The notes beneath the pieces are model-generated. The model searched no databases. It saw nothing but the letters and a program-made list of their open reading frames with translations, and had not been told where the DNA came from. Positions 47,042 to 58,968 of a stretch of DNA of 64,000 nt are shown piece after piece; position 1 is the first letter of the stretch, and each line of letters begins with the position of its first letter. The DNA comes from Sarocladium kiliense (Eukaryota > Ascomycota > Sordariomycetes > Hypocreales > Sarocladiaceae), in assembly GCA_030734395.1 (NCBI GenBank), contig JAUZTG010000016.1:930001-994000 (forward strand), in the 5' to 3' direction. The position numbers were made by a program, and so were the translations under genes.

Positions 47042-50000
47042 CTAAGCACCACTATGTTGCGAAACCCTGCGTAGGTTACCCATCAGCCTTTCTACAAATT
47101 CCATAGATTCGGCTGGAACATCCGGGAATGCTTGAATCTCAGTGCCATTGGCAGAGCGCTGGATGGACAAGTCCCTATCTGGTCCGCTGGGCGAATTCAT
47201 GGCGGCGATGCGCGTTCCTGATGTCTGGCCAAAACTTCGTGAGGCAGCAACCTGGGCCGCATGCTGGTGCGGTGTGACCACCGAGAAGGTGGGAATTGGT
47301 ACAGGAGACGTCGATATTTTCGAACAGCCCGGAACTTGCGGCGGTGACTCTTGCTTTGTTCCTGAAAGTGCCAGTGGAATTCCGTTGCTAAGTGATGATC
47401 TTCTCGACGCAGTTGGTGTCGTGGTTAAGGGTGTCGCCTGTGATGACACAGACGAGGTCCTCATCGCGGCCATGACGTTTGGTGGGAGAGGCACTGGTGA
47501 CTGCTTAGAAGGCACCGGTGCTGGGATTTTGGCGGGCTTGTGTGCTCCAGACACTGCATTTGCTAGCCCGAGCACGGCCTGTTTGAGTGGTGGGGGCGGT
47601 TTCGAAGCATTTGAAGAACCAGGACACCCATTCTGAGATGTAGACCAGGTATCAAGCTGGGGTGGCATTGCAAGACCCTGCTGTGCATGGCTTCCATTTG
47701 CCGGTGTCCTTTGCATCTGAGCGGTTGGCTGCGAGAAGGCAGCACCCTGCCAGTGACCGGTTCCTGTATGTCCTGGGTGATGCGCAGGGGACGCCTGACT
47801 TGAAGCTCCGGACCCTGTAGGATGCCATTGGTCACTCGAATTTGAAATGCTATGAGCACCGTAGCTACCCTCCCAGCCGTTCGTGAAACCTCCAGTTGGC
47901 GAGTAGGGAGTCCGGTACTTCGAGGAGTCCCTATAGAAAGTCAGAAACACAAGCGCATTACCAGGCTTTCGAGGTACATACCTGTTATGGTTCGATTTGA
48001 AGAAGGGGTACTTTTGGTAGATTGACGAGTGCACTTGCCATGAAGGCTTTGATTGTGGTCGTTGGTGCTGTTGCGAGGGTGTCGTATGCTGGTGTGGCAA
48101 GTTTGTCGAGGGTGTTGCTGTGGTTGGAACTCGCCACTTGGAAGTCATTTGCTGTTGTCCCAGGGAGTGCGGTGGCTGCTGTGAATGTACATGCTGGCCA
48201 CTGAGCTCGAACCTTTGCTTTGAAAACTGGCCGGGCCCTGGATACGGCGCATGTGTGTTGGGGCTTCCGGAGACGGACAGAGAGGTAGCCCCAGCACTCG
48301 GAAGAAACCGTTGTGCAGCGAATTGCGAGAGCGGCGTGGCGTCCATTTTGGGCTTGTAGACATAGGGCCTGCCTGGCCCTGCAACGGCCGCATTGTATAA
48401 GTTGTTGCCGGGGTGGAGCTGAGTACCATTCTGGAACGACATTCCACCTTGGTATGGGCGATGCTGGCTCTGTGATGTTGTCGCACGTGGCTTGGGTGGC
48501 GGCTTGGGTAGTGTGTCTAGGAAGTTGCCCTTGGGATTGAACCTGGGCTTCGAGAGATCTTCCGTGTATTGAGCTTTCGCTTCAGTCGAAGTCTTACCGA
48601 GATAATGCCAGATTTGGTCCTGCTTCGTGAAGTCGACCTTGGCTTGAAGCTTGTTGTGGATTTCCTCGTAATTGTACTCTGCCCAAGTGAGGCCAGTGCC
48701 GAAGACATCGTCCTTTCTAGGCTTGTCGTCCGCTCGCTTGGTGTTGAGGCGATCCTTAGCCGTTTGGGAAGCTGGCATGGGAATAGCCTTGGCTGAGGCT
48801 TTTGGCAAGTGATAGTCAGCAGGATCCGGAAGCAACAACCACTTCCATTCGATCTCCATGCGATGACTGTCTTCAGTTAGCGTGTGTACAGACGCAAGGA
48901 AGCTGAATAGAACATACCCGGTCGGCACGATATCAAGCAAGAGCATGTGCTCGTCAGATCGGTTTTCAGCCACAAAGCCAGCGAAGATCTCGCCTCGGTA
49001 CAGCTGCATTTGGCACAGATCGCCAGCCTTCAGTGCTGCTGCAGCTTTGCGGATCCTAGAATCATCCTCAAGGGCCAGGGAATCCATCTTCTTATCCCGC
49101 TTAGTCCGATGGAAACGGCAGCTGAACTCGAAAGCCTGCTCCTTGTACTCGGTTCCATCCTCACCAAAGACAGGTACTTCCTCCTCTTCAACAAACACAC
49201 CGGCGGCGGCGGCGCAGGATGCGTGGTATGCTCGTGCACACTTCTTCTGCGAACATTGAAAACAGGCACCACGTTTCGATCTGCAGAAGAGACACTTGAG
49301 ATCGAGGCGATCCTTGTGGATACGGGCCACACCATAGACCATCTCTCTGTCGCCATCGGATTCAATGTATGTCTCCGGAATGTAAAGAGCGCACGTCCGA
49401 TGAGCCTTGCGCCCATCCTCGGTAGGTAGCAGCTCCAGGCCGGCGTAATCATTGGGGCAAAGGCAGCAAGGGGGCTCCGCCTTGGTCTTGAATCGAAGCC
49501 TGATCTTCTTAACACGAGACCCTTTGTCTCCTGGTCCTCGTTTCCGTTTGCGAGCCTCTTTAAACTTCAGTCCATGGCTGGCGGGCGGAGTTGGGAGACC
49601 AGACATCTCCTCGTCCTCGTCGTCTTCATCCTCTTCTTCGTCTTCCGTCTCTTCGTACTCCGTCTCTTCTCCGCGGAGCTTGCGCTCGATTGCATGCACA
49701 TCGATCCATACGCTATCCTGAGCCTGCGCGCATTCACATTTCTTGGCAATTTTGCCCATTTCGAGCCATGGCTCTAGCGCGAAGTTGACGGCTTCTGCGC
49801 AGTTATACCCAAGGTTATAGCCAGAGTGGTAGCCATAAGGATATGTGACAACGAACTCCCCGGGGTAAGATACGACTTTGTTGACCTTGATATTGTAGTT
49901 CTGCAAAAGGTGTTGTGGTGAGATGAGGAAGCCCTTGTGTCGGAGAAATTGAGGGCAGGCTTTGGCATCTGCAGGCCAAATATTCTTCATCGCGCCCTCG

Positions 50001-51474
50001 AAGCGTTTTGCGTCGGCTTGCGAGATGCTGTACCACTGCTTCGGCGCGCCAAAATGAAGATAGTTGATGCTGTAAAGGTCAACATCCTCCAGGTGCCAAG
50101 CAAAAGTCGCCTTCCACATGCCCAAGTACAGGTATGCTGTGTTGACACCGGGCACCTTAGTCCCCAGTACATCCAAGATGTTGGGCAGCTTGTTGAGATT
50201 CCATATCTCAGTCCTGTCATCAAAAAGCGTTCCCATCATGTCTGCGCCGTAGAGTGGTTGTGCATACGTCAGGGTCTTCCAGTATGATCTCTCAAGTTCC
50301 TCACAGCGTTCGGGGGTGTATTCTGTCGTGTCGAGGCGATAGTCGAACTCTTTAAAAGCCTCCTCGTCGATCATAGCAGACCCTTCATGCCTAGTGAACT
50401 TGCGCCTTGCGGAGACCGACTGCGTCTTTGCCTGTTGAGGCTTGACACCACCCATGCGCCGAGGAGCAGGTGCAGGCTCAATGACAAGAGTGTCCTCACA
50501 CATGTCCCTCTCTATTGATGACATTGCCTCGTCTTTGGGATCCACAGGTTCAGCCTTGGGGGATACTGGCGTCATCGGCCGTTCCTCGTCCTTGACCTTA
50601 GCCTTCCTCCCCCTTCCCTTGGCTGGACGTCCTCTCGCTCGTTTCTTTGGCGTCGCTGGCTCCGTCGATTTGGGTGCAGCGGCTCGAGGTCGTGCCGGCT
50701 TAGACTGGTCGGCGTTGGCACGGCGCTCTCCCCTTCTGGCTGGAGGCTGATGTTCGCTTTTCTCGCAAAGTTGACGCCACTGAGGGACATTGTAGGATCG
50801 CCCATGAAGTATGTTGACCTGGCGGTATGTACCATTCGAGCCCATGATATCTTGCTTGATGGGTTCGCGAACACGAACTTGTTTGACAAGATCGTCGAGG
50901 GGAGGCTGGGCGTCCTTCCATTCCTTGGGAGGAATAATCTTGATTATGCCGGATTTCATGCCGTAGCTATCGACTTTGGCCATCTAGAACAATGTTAGCG
51001 AACCTCTGAAAGTAGAGTCACAAGGGTGAGGCTCACAAATCGCTGAAAGTCCTTGAACTGGTGCATGGTGGGCTTGAAGACAGGTACTGCGCCAGACCAG
51101 TGGTCTGGCAGCACCTCGCCGATATCCTCAGGCTCCTCATTGATTTCAGCTGGAGCCTCTGTGGGCGCATCTTGAGTCGTGGATTGCAGAGTGGGAAGTG
51201 AGGTGCCATCGAGGGTTGGCTCGTCCTCAAGGTCGCTCAACTCGGAGTCGCTTACGTCTGACTTGGGCGCATTGTTGCTATCGGGCGGGGAATGCAAGAA
51301 GGGTGGCGCAGAGGTGGTCTTGTCGTCTTGTTTGGGATCGGGGTCATGTTTGTCGTCGCAAGTTCTGTCGTGATCGGGGGCGTCAGGATGCGGCGGCTTG
51401 GAGGGATGCTGTGCTTCAATGGGCAGCGTAGCCTTAGCATCCAAGGGAGCACCGCCGTGGGTGTCGGTCGACAT
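47042..51474 (-). CDS. kdmA: JmjN/JmjC histone demethylase, KDM4/JHDM3 type
   Basis: Fe(II)/2-oxoglutarate dioxygenase expected to demethylate trimethylated H3K9 and/or H3K36. Exons 51037-51474, 48918-50983, 47982-48866 and 47042-47930 give 1425 residues. JmjN (about 128-170) has PVFKPTMHQFKDFQRF followed directly by MAKVDSYG across the first junction. A linker near 260-275 has an AT-hook-like RGRPAKGRGRK. JmjC (about 425-560) has the metal ligands His443, Glu445 and His532 (WHLEDVDLYSINYLHFG, YPYGYHSGYN). An extended PHD region (about 652-775) and a Tudor-like segment follow, then a long Gln/Pro/Ser-rich tail. This order is that of fungal KDM4 proteins. Introns 2 and 3 are each 51 nt, in frame and stop-free. 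The symbol follows Aspergillus usage and is an inference. Confidence 0.92.
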
Positions 51475-53712
51475 GACTGGGGGTCACGACACAGCGTGCG
51501 CCGCAGCCATGGAGCGCGAGAGGCAATGAGTGACTCGGGGATGTGCAAACAGGTTGTTTAGCAGTGGGATTTAACAGCATGCGATGGTGGTGCAATGATG
51601 ATGGCGGACGAGGCGTTCTTGGAGAGTTGTACAAGCAGCGTGGGTAGCGAGGCCCGGAGCGCAAGAAAGTCGAGTGGGCAGGCGAGCAGGGGCCCCGATG
51701 AAGCGGTGCAGTGGTGGTCCGGCGGTACAGGGCAAAGTGAGCGCTAACGAGGGCGACTGTATCCACTGAAGGTGCACTGAAAGGGGCAGGTGGAGGCGAG
51801 CACGGAGGTTTCCAGGGCTGGCTCTGGGGATCTATCAGGCCATGTGCCGTATGGTGCAGCGAGGGGTGAGTGAGGTAGGAGTTTGAAGATGACTGTACTT
51901 ACAGTGTCGATTCGCGCCAGCTGAAGATTGAAGATAATGGTATTTTTTCAGAGCATTGGATCCTCTTTGTCCCACCAATTTCAGGTTTCTACAAAGCTTT
52001 CACCAGAGCTCGCTCGTGCTAGAAATGACCGTGACTCCCTTGCCTCCCACTAAAATGGTTTCTGCCTGAAAGACGAGGCGTCAATGGGTACCTGCGTTCA
52101 TGCGTGCACTGCAGAAGATGGCCGGACCCACAACCTGTACCTCTAAATCCAGATTGATAAGATCGTGTGTACTGTCTGTACGTACGCCGTTGTCGATGGA
52201 CTTGGGCATGGTCCTGCAAGACTGAGCGATTCGCTTCTTGGAAACCAAGTCTGCGAATGCTGCAATGCTCTGGAGGGGGGGGTTCTCATGAAATACCCTG
52301 GGTTGAGCGACCACACAGTGTTTGTGCTACTGAGACCTTCCTATGACTACAGGTAGTTCATACTTTCGTTGTCCAGCATCTTGCCCCCCTCGGATGAGCC
52401 CTTGCATTGGATCACGGAACAGACCCGATTAAGGCACATGTATGGGTCTCGTGGTCTTGTAGTATGACAGAATTGTAGCAGTCGAGGCTACTGTGCCAGG
52501 GCGAAAGCATCCTTCAGGTCCTTCTCCTGTACGAGGTGCTCTTAACCCAGATACTTGCATCAGTGCACAGACTAGAAAGACCACTTCAAGGCTTCAATGC
52601 CAAAGTACATATGCATACCGCACAAAACACGACATGATTCATCTTCCTTCCCTACAGGAATAGAATGCGCCAAAGACAATGTCGATGCTCTACCTACACA
52701 GGTTCAGGTGTGTAGTATAATAATGAGAATTTCATGACTGCTTAGCAGACGATTGCCTAAAGCAGTTTAATCATATCTGAAAAACTTAACTTGGACTTTA
52801 TGACATCTCGATTTCTCGATCTTGTCGCTGGTCTGCACCTCAACTTACCACTTTGCTCAAGTACACAAGGTTCAAGCGTTGACCCTCGATACCATCCATC
52901 TCTACTGTTGACATGTTCCATCTGAAATGCATTTAATTTTCAAGAATGTCACCACTTTCCAATGTAAGCTTTGAAAGATCATCTGTGTCCGCTCGTTGGA
53001 GTGAAGCAGGCTGCACCGGAAAGTCTCACTCTTCTGGTTGCAATGGTTATGCATGCTTCCCCCCGTGCTTGCATAACTCTCTTCTCCAACTTTATGCAGA
53101 TCCGGAGTCTTCCCCCGCTCGCCTGTCTCCACCTCACCTCTGCCTTGCTATCACACCCTCCAACACCACCCACCACCACCACCATCTTCCGAATTCATCA
53201 ACCACGCAGCAGCCAAGGTTCGATCCATCCATTGCTATTCGATGTGGCCCAAAACCCCGCATCCGACTGCAGTCTACAGTCCCGCCTGACCCCCAGCCTC
53301 GTCCACCTACGGCGCATGCTATCTCTCCGCCATTTCGAAGCTCGGCGCCGTTGCCAATGTCGTTATCGCCTGCAGCATGACAACACTGAGCTTATTACTG
53401 TTGCCCAGACGGCCCAGCTGCAACTGGGATAGCGCTGCACATTTAAGCAGCTCAAGCCAAGCCTCCCATGCTTCGATAATGACGGCGGTCACTGTGCCTC
53501 CCAATCCGATGCAGTCATGCATATCGGGCCAGCTCTGAGCTTGTCGGCAGCCTCCTCTTAAAGGAGCTGCAGCCCATCCGTAGCCGTCCCTGCTCCTCCT
53601 CTCTTCAGCTGTGGCGCCGTCCATCATCGTAAGCTCATCTTGCACGAGGCATTCTTTGTCGTTGGTCTCAGAGAAAACTGCTAGCCTCCTTACCGCACGC
53701 TGTCAGTCTATC
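51475..53712. other. Divergent intergenic region (2.2 kb) between KDM4 and the phosphatase-fold gene
   Basis: No gene supported. On minus, a CT|GTAAGTAC donor near 51897-51907 suggests a KDM4 leader intron. Pyrimidine- and C-rich DNA from about 53090 to 53330 looks like the upstream promoter region of the gene at 53713. The middle part (52000-52900) is somewhat more AT-rich and featureless. Confidence 0.45.
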
Positions 53713-55534
53713 ATGGCCCCGCTCCGCTTGATTGCTCTCGCTTCCCTGGTGCTTCAGGGAGCTGTCGCTCAATCCGACAACTCCAATGGGCTCCAGAAGG
53801 TATGGGCAGCCGTGATCTTTCTCAATCATGGCGAGACTACTCCGCTGTTCGGGCCCCTCGATACCATTCTCACTCCCGAGGGCGCTCAACAGATGTTCCG
53901 CCAGGGCACCGCCTTTCGCAACCGGTACTTGTCTGTGAACAATAAGGACCCAGGTCCAGACGCAGCTCCCATTAGCAATATCAGTCAGGGCGCCATCAAC
54001 AATGCGCAAATCACGGCTTTGTCGCAGTCGGATGAATACGTCGTTGCTGGTGCTACGGCCTTCTTCCAAGGGCTCTACCCTGGCAACGATGCAGCTTACA
54101 ATAACGAAGCTGGCGGCATGGATATAGCTCGAAACCTACCTTCCGGCGACAATCTCACCGACTATCCTCTAGATGGCTATCAGTATGCTAGGATACAGAC
54201 TGTTTCTAGACGCGATGTTCAGTATCCAACGTGAGTCTTATTTTGTTGTGCTTCGCTGACACGGCCCGCATCTGTACCGTCGCTGACCATGTTGATACAG
54301 TCTCCAGGGCACTGCCGGCTGTCAAACCTGGAGAGCCGAAACAGCGAAGCTTATGGCGACTACAGACATGGAGCAAAGCTACAGTGGGACCTGGAAGTTC
54401 TACCAAGATTTGTTCAAAACTGGGCCTCTCGCAGGAGTCATTGACCCCGCCGAAGCTGAGTATTGGAAGGCTTACGAAATCTATGACCTTGTCAAGTACA
54501 TGTACACCCATAACAGTACCGTCTTCAGGCAAATGGACAACCCAAACGATACACTCGCTCTTCTCGAGGCAACTGCTCTAGAGCTTGAAACCGCCTTGAC
54601 CAGCCCCCATCCAGACAACAACAAGAATGACGAAACAGATGTTATCTACACGGTGGGCGGGCGCACACTGGCTGACAGGGTCGAGTATCAGCTCAGGGAT
54701 GTTGCCGAATCCAACGGCGAAGCCAGCAAGCTGACCGTCATGTTTGGTACTCACATGCCTATGATGAGCTTCTTCCACATAGCGGATCTCAAGTCAGGGG
54801 ATAACTCAACCTCTAGCCCCTTCTCCAAGCTGCCGAACCCTGGCTCGGCTATGATCTTTGAGCTGATTGGTAACAATGCGGAGGAGAGGACTGCTCTACC
54901 GTCCATCGAGGATCTCCGTGTGCGCTTTCTGTACAGGGACAGCGCAGATGAGGATGCAGAGTTCAAAGCTGCTTCTCTGTTTGGCTCGAGTGGTGCCGAG
55001 CAGGGCCTTCCATGGACAGACTTCTCACGCTCAATGCTTAACATCGGAGTTGACCCTTACGCGTGGTGCGACGTCTGCCAACCTCTGGGTGCGGACTGGT
55101 GTGACGCGACTAGAGGTGGGAGCTTCAGTGGAGATAGTGGTGATTCTGGAAGTAATAGCATGAGTCCTGCGGTGGCTGGTGTCATTGGCGCTATGGTCAC
55201 TCTAGCTGTCACTGCCCTGCTTGGCCTGGCGCTCTTCCTGATCTGCGGCTTCAGACTTCGACGTTCTGAAAAGGACAGCAGTAATGCCGCCGGTGGCTTC
55301 AAGGGTTCTGAGAGAATGCCCGATGATAAGGATGTCACTGTGACCAAGGGAGGCGCCCAGCATGAGCGAGTTGGCAGCTGGGAACTGAGGGATGGACCCG
55401 GCGAGCCTCCTGCATTCAATGGCGCCGGCATTGTGACAAGCGATTTCCATCGGCGTGAGCAATCGATGGGAGCGGATGACGATGGGATCAGTGTGACCGG
55501 CGCCAGGGTCGTGAATACTCGTGAGAGCGTCTGA
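53713..55534 (+). CDS. Histidine-phosphatase-fold membrane protein, probably catalytically impaired
   Basis: A secretory-pathway protein of 583 residues (exons 53713-54230 and 54301-55534) with signal peptide MAPLRLIALASLVLQGAVAQ, a lumenal or extracellular domain, one transmembrane helix (about 464-490, VAGVIGAMVTLAVTALLG onward) and a polar tail of about 90 residues. The domain fits the acid phosphatase branch of the histidine phosphatase superfamily, but the motif RHGxRxP reads NHGETTP (38-44): the His nucleophile remains and both Arg are lost. The C-terminal HD/HE motif appears as GTHMPMMSFF, without the acidic proton donor. Paired Cys near the membrane (WCDVCQPLGADWC) and several N-glycosylation motifs are visible. 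Loss of phosphate-binding residues suggests a pseudo-phosphatase or a changed activity. Fungal relatives with this TM layout are known to me only as hypothetical phosphoglycerate-mutase-like proteins. Confidence 0.82.
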
Positions 55535-56224
55535 GGTCGACCGATGGCTTCTAAGTTGAGTGGACGAAGTCGATGCTTGGACCCTTTGGGGGTCTTGGGT
55601 AATCGATAGGCTTAGTATATACCCTTGCGCAGGTTGTCGATCATTTTTTTAATACCTAGGGACAGGCGTTCGGGAAAGGTGTTCGGTTTGTTTGGTTCGA
55701 TAGGATATGGTGCTACTTAACCTCATACTGAAATACGACTACACGAGATTGTTTCGGCATTTCATCAAACACTGGTTACTGCATTTTCCTCGCGACCATA
55801 CACGCTCGCATGTCCAGCAACAAGGGCTATTTGATAGTACCCTGGCGACACCTCATAGACCCCTGTTCGTTTCGCGCGTGAGAGGTGCAGGACGGATAGA
55901 ATTCCAGGACAACTTCATCTTGTCATCACAACATCGGTACAGTTCAATGTGGTCAGGAGGGCAGCAAGGTAGCTCAAAAAGAAACGGCCAACGGAGGTTG
56001 TAACCCGAACAGCTGTACCGTACATTGTCGAGTCGATGCGACGGGTGACGACCCTTCCTCAACTTGGGTGCGGGGCCCTTAAGCAGCGAACTTGGATCCA
56101 ACCTCTTCACAAACACAAAGATCTTAGGACAAGCTCCCGATGCACCCATCTGTCGACGAGAATTTCGATACTTTGGAAGCTCAGATGGTGGTCGAGATCG
56201 GTCCCGTCGAGATCATTCACAGGC
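55535..56224. other. Intergenic, upstream of the HET gene
   Basis: No gene supported, except a 45-codon upstream reading frame at 56140-56277 that overlaps the HET start in another frame. Confidence 0.45.
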
Positions 56225-56277
56225 ATGACGCATACGCAACATGGCCTCTCCTCATGCACCGTGGGACCAAATGCTGA
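56140..56277 (+). other. Upstream open reading frame overlapping the HET start codon
   Basis: A 45-codon frame beginning MHPSVDENFDTLEAQMV starts 85 bases before the HET ATG and ends 50 bases after it in a different frame. If it lies in the mRNA leader it would compete for scanning ribosomes. It is also possible that it is part of the true N-terminus through a splice I cannot see. Confidence 0.4.
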
Positions 56278-58259
56278 CGCCTACTCATATGAACCTCTCC
56301 TAGATGAGGATCAGATCCGTATCCTCACTCTTCATCCCAGCACAGATCCCGATGCCCCTTTGACAGGAGAACTTGGCGTTGAATCACTTGATCTAACTAC
56401 GGATCACTACGATGCCATCTCCTATGTCTGGGGTGATCCAACACGCACTCACGGTCTACAAATTCCAACAGCCTCAATCTCTCCTCCTCATCTAGTCAAT
56501 CTACCTCTGACGCGCTCTGTTCACGATGCCCTCCATCGTCTGCGTCTTCCCAATCAGCCTCGCAGGCTCTGGGCTGATCAAGTCTGCATCAACCAGGATG
56601 ATGTCGCAGAGCGTAGCCGTCAGGTCAGACTCATGAACAGAATCTACAGGGGCGCTTCTGAGGTGCTCGTATGGCTGGGGCCGGATGATGAGGGTGTGGC
56701 TCCGGGGGCTTTCAGGATAGTCAGGGAGCTGGAGGAGGTATTCGGCAATGAAGAGAAGATGGAGGTTTTCCGGAGAGAGCATCTCGAGGAGCTGGCTGAA
56801 AGGAACGCTGAGGCTTGGAAGCCGTTGTCGAGGCTTACGAAATTGCCATGGGTGAGTAACTGTCCTCACCGAGATTCCGTCCCTCCTGCCTCTATTCCTA
56901 CTTACACACAGCCAGTTCAACCGAATCTGGATCGTCCAAGAGATCGGCACAGCAGCACCAGCAACTCTCTACTGGGGCAAATCCGCCTCTCTTACCTGGA
57001 CGACCCTCTCCTTCGTCAGCTCCATCCTCAGCCAGGATTTCCACCACCTCCGCGCACGCTTTCAGATCTACACTCCCAACATCACCTACCTCCATTTCCG
57101 CTTCGTTCGGCTCGATCCATCTGACGAAGCTCAGACGCTACGGCGCGCGGACTCAACTCTCTCTTACACGGGATCGGTTCACAATCGTAGCTGCTTCGTT
57201 TACGAGCTCCATCGCGCAAGACATCTACTTGCGAAAGATCCGCGAGACCGCGTGTATGCCTTTCTCGGCCACTTCTCACTCCGCGAGACTGGAGATGCGC
57301 TGGCACACCTCGTTCCAGACTACAGCCTCCCCGTTGATAAGGTTTACATCGATGTTGCAGTCCGAGCTCTTCGTGGACCGAGCGCGCTCCGTGTCCTGTC
57401 AGCGTGCCAGGCCACTGAGACAAAGACTCGCCCTGTGCTTCCAAGTCCAGATCTTGCCCTCCCGTCGTGGGTTCCAGACTGGCGAGCCACCCCCATTCAT
57501 ATCATCAACACTCCAGTAACACCACATCGCGCCGCCGGGGAGACGACCCCGATGCTCGAAATTGATGAAGAAGGACGTAGACTGCACATCTGCGGAGAGA
57601 GGATTGACACCATCGCGAAGTTTTCGTGGGAGTTCTTTAGCCACACTTTCGAGATGCGAAAAGGGAGGGAAGGGAAATCGGGAGCGGTCGGAGCAAAGAT
57701 GCTTCCACTTGAAGCTCTGTGGCAGCATATCTGTGGGTTCGATACCGAGCATTTCGCTCTCGAAGCAAGGTACCAAAACGACTGCGGCGAAGGCCATGAA
57801 AACTCCGCGTTGTTTGCACTTGTTCAGACCCTCACCAATGGCTGCATCGGCCTGGATCGTTCCCGTCCCTATCATTCCATCCCCCCCACCGAATGGCTCT
57901 CCCACGCCGCTTCCTACCTTACCTACCAACTCCCCTCCTTCAACCGCCCAGTCTCCCAGGCCCTGGTCGAGCTCGCTCAAAACGGGGATGCTTTCCGCTG
58001 GAGCCGCGAGGCCACACTTGTGTCACGTTATCGTCGATTCGCAGTCACATCATCGAAAGGATACTACATCCTCGGTCCAGAGGCTCTGAGAGAGGGTGAT
58101 GCTATCGTTGTGCTGAGAGGTGGAAGGACACCCTTCGTGCTTCGGGGTACCGGGGAAGGGAGGTGGAGGTTGTTGGGTGAGTGTTATGTACATGGTATTA
58201 TGAACGGCGAAGGCTTTGGTGACGAGGCAAGAGAGGAGGAGTGGTTCACCATCGTTTGA
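56225..58259 (+). CDS. Heterokaryon incompatibility (HET) domain protein
   Basis: HET proteins mediate non-self recognition and cell death on hyphal fusion, or related immune-like responses. Exons 56225-56851 and 56916-58259 give 656 residues across a 64-nt intron. The HET domain (about 60-215) has its three landmarks: HYDAISYVWGD at 61-71, LWADQVCINQDDVAERSRQV, and, across the splice junction, LPW-FNRIWIVQE. DPRDRVYAFLG follows, as is usual after the domain. The C-terminal half, with YYILGPEALREGDAIVVLRG near the end, is the common beta-rich tail of fungal HET proteins. No NACHT, WD or Goodbye domains are fused to it and no partner gene such as a pore-forming HeLo or SesB-type gene is adjacent. 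The start is uncertain: an upstream 45-codon frame overlaps this ATG. Confidence 0.9.
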
Positions 58260-58968
58260 GGGTAGATATCGTGAAAGTAGCTTTTGCTAGGACAGGCTCG
58301 GATACGGGCGCAGGCGACATGGGTCTTGAAACTGCGTGCGGACATGAGATAAGAGTGGAATGGAAACAGTTGAAAACTATGGAGTATGGAGTACACGGGT
58401 GTGCTATTACTATTGAATAACAACAATAAATCTACTGTTGCTGCAGGGAGTGGTCAGTTACGGATCTATGTGAGTTGGGGTGGAGGAGGCCACGTCCGCT
58501 AGGATACCGTACCCGGTTCCGTGCCCAGGGAGTCCAGCCAAGGCCGCGTCCTCTTGGAACGATTTGGGGACATAGCACCGGGAACACATATGGAGCGATT
58601 GCGGTTACGCCGAAAAAGGCTTTGCATCAATTGTGTTTTTAATTTTGTTTGATTTGTCAAGACTCTGGGTAAGTGGCAGCAAGCCTATGTCTATGTATAC
58701 AAAACTTCCTCAGGCCCTTTTCAGTGGTAAAACAAGTCGTCGTTCATATCGTGCCCCGTCTTTGTGGCATGGATTTCCCAATCAAACCCCACAGAAGATA
58801 TGTCTGCCCAAACTCCAAGTTGAAGACCCAGATCGCTCAAGTCCCTTAAAAACGCCCGTTGACAAATGGAAGATGCTATGTGCTTCTGTGTAGCGAGGCA
58901 CACGTAAGGATGGATATCCGCAGAGAAGGAAACATCACAGCGCAGCTGCGCCGCTCTCGCAAGGTCCA
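58260..58968. other. Intergenic between convergent HET and bZIP genes
   Basis: No gene supported; it must hold both 3' ends. Confidence 0.5.
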
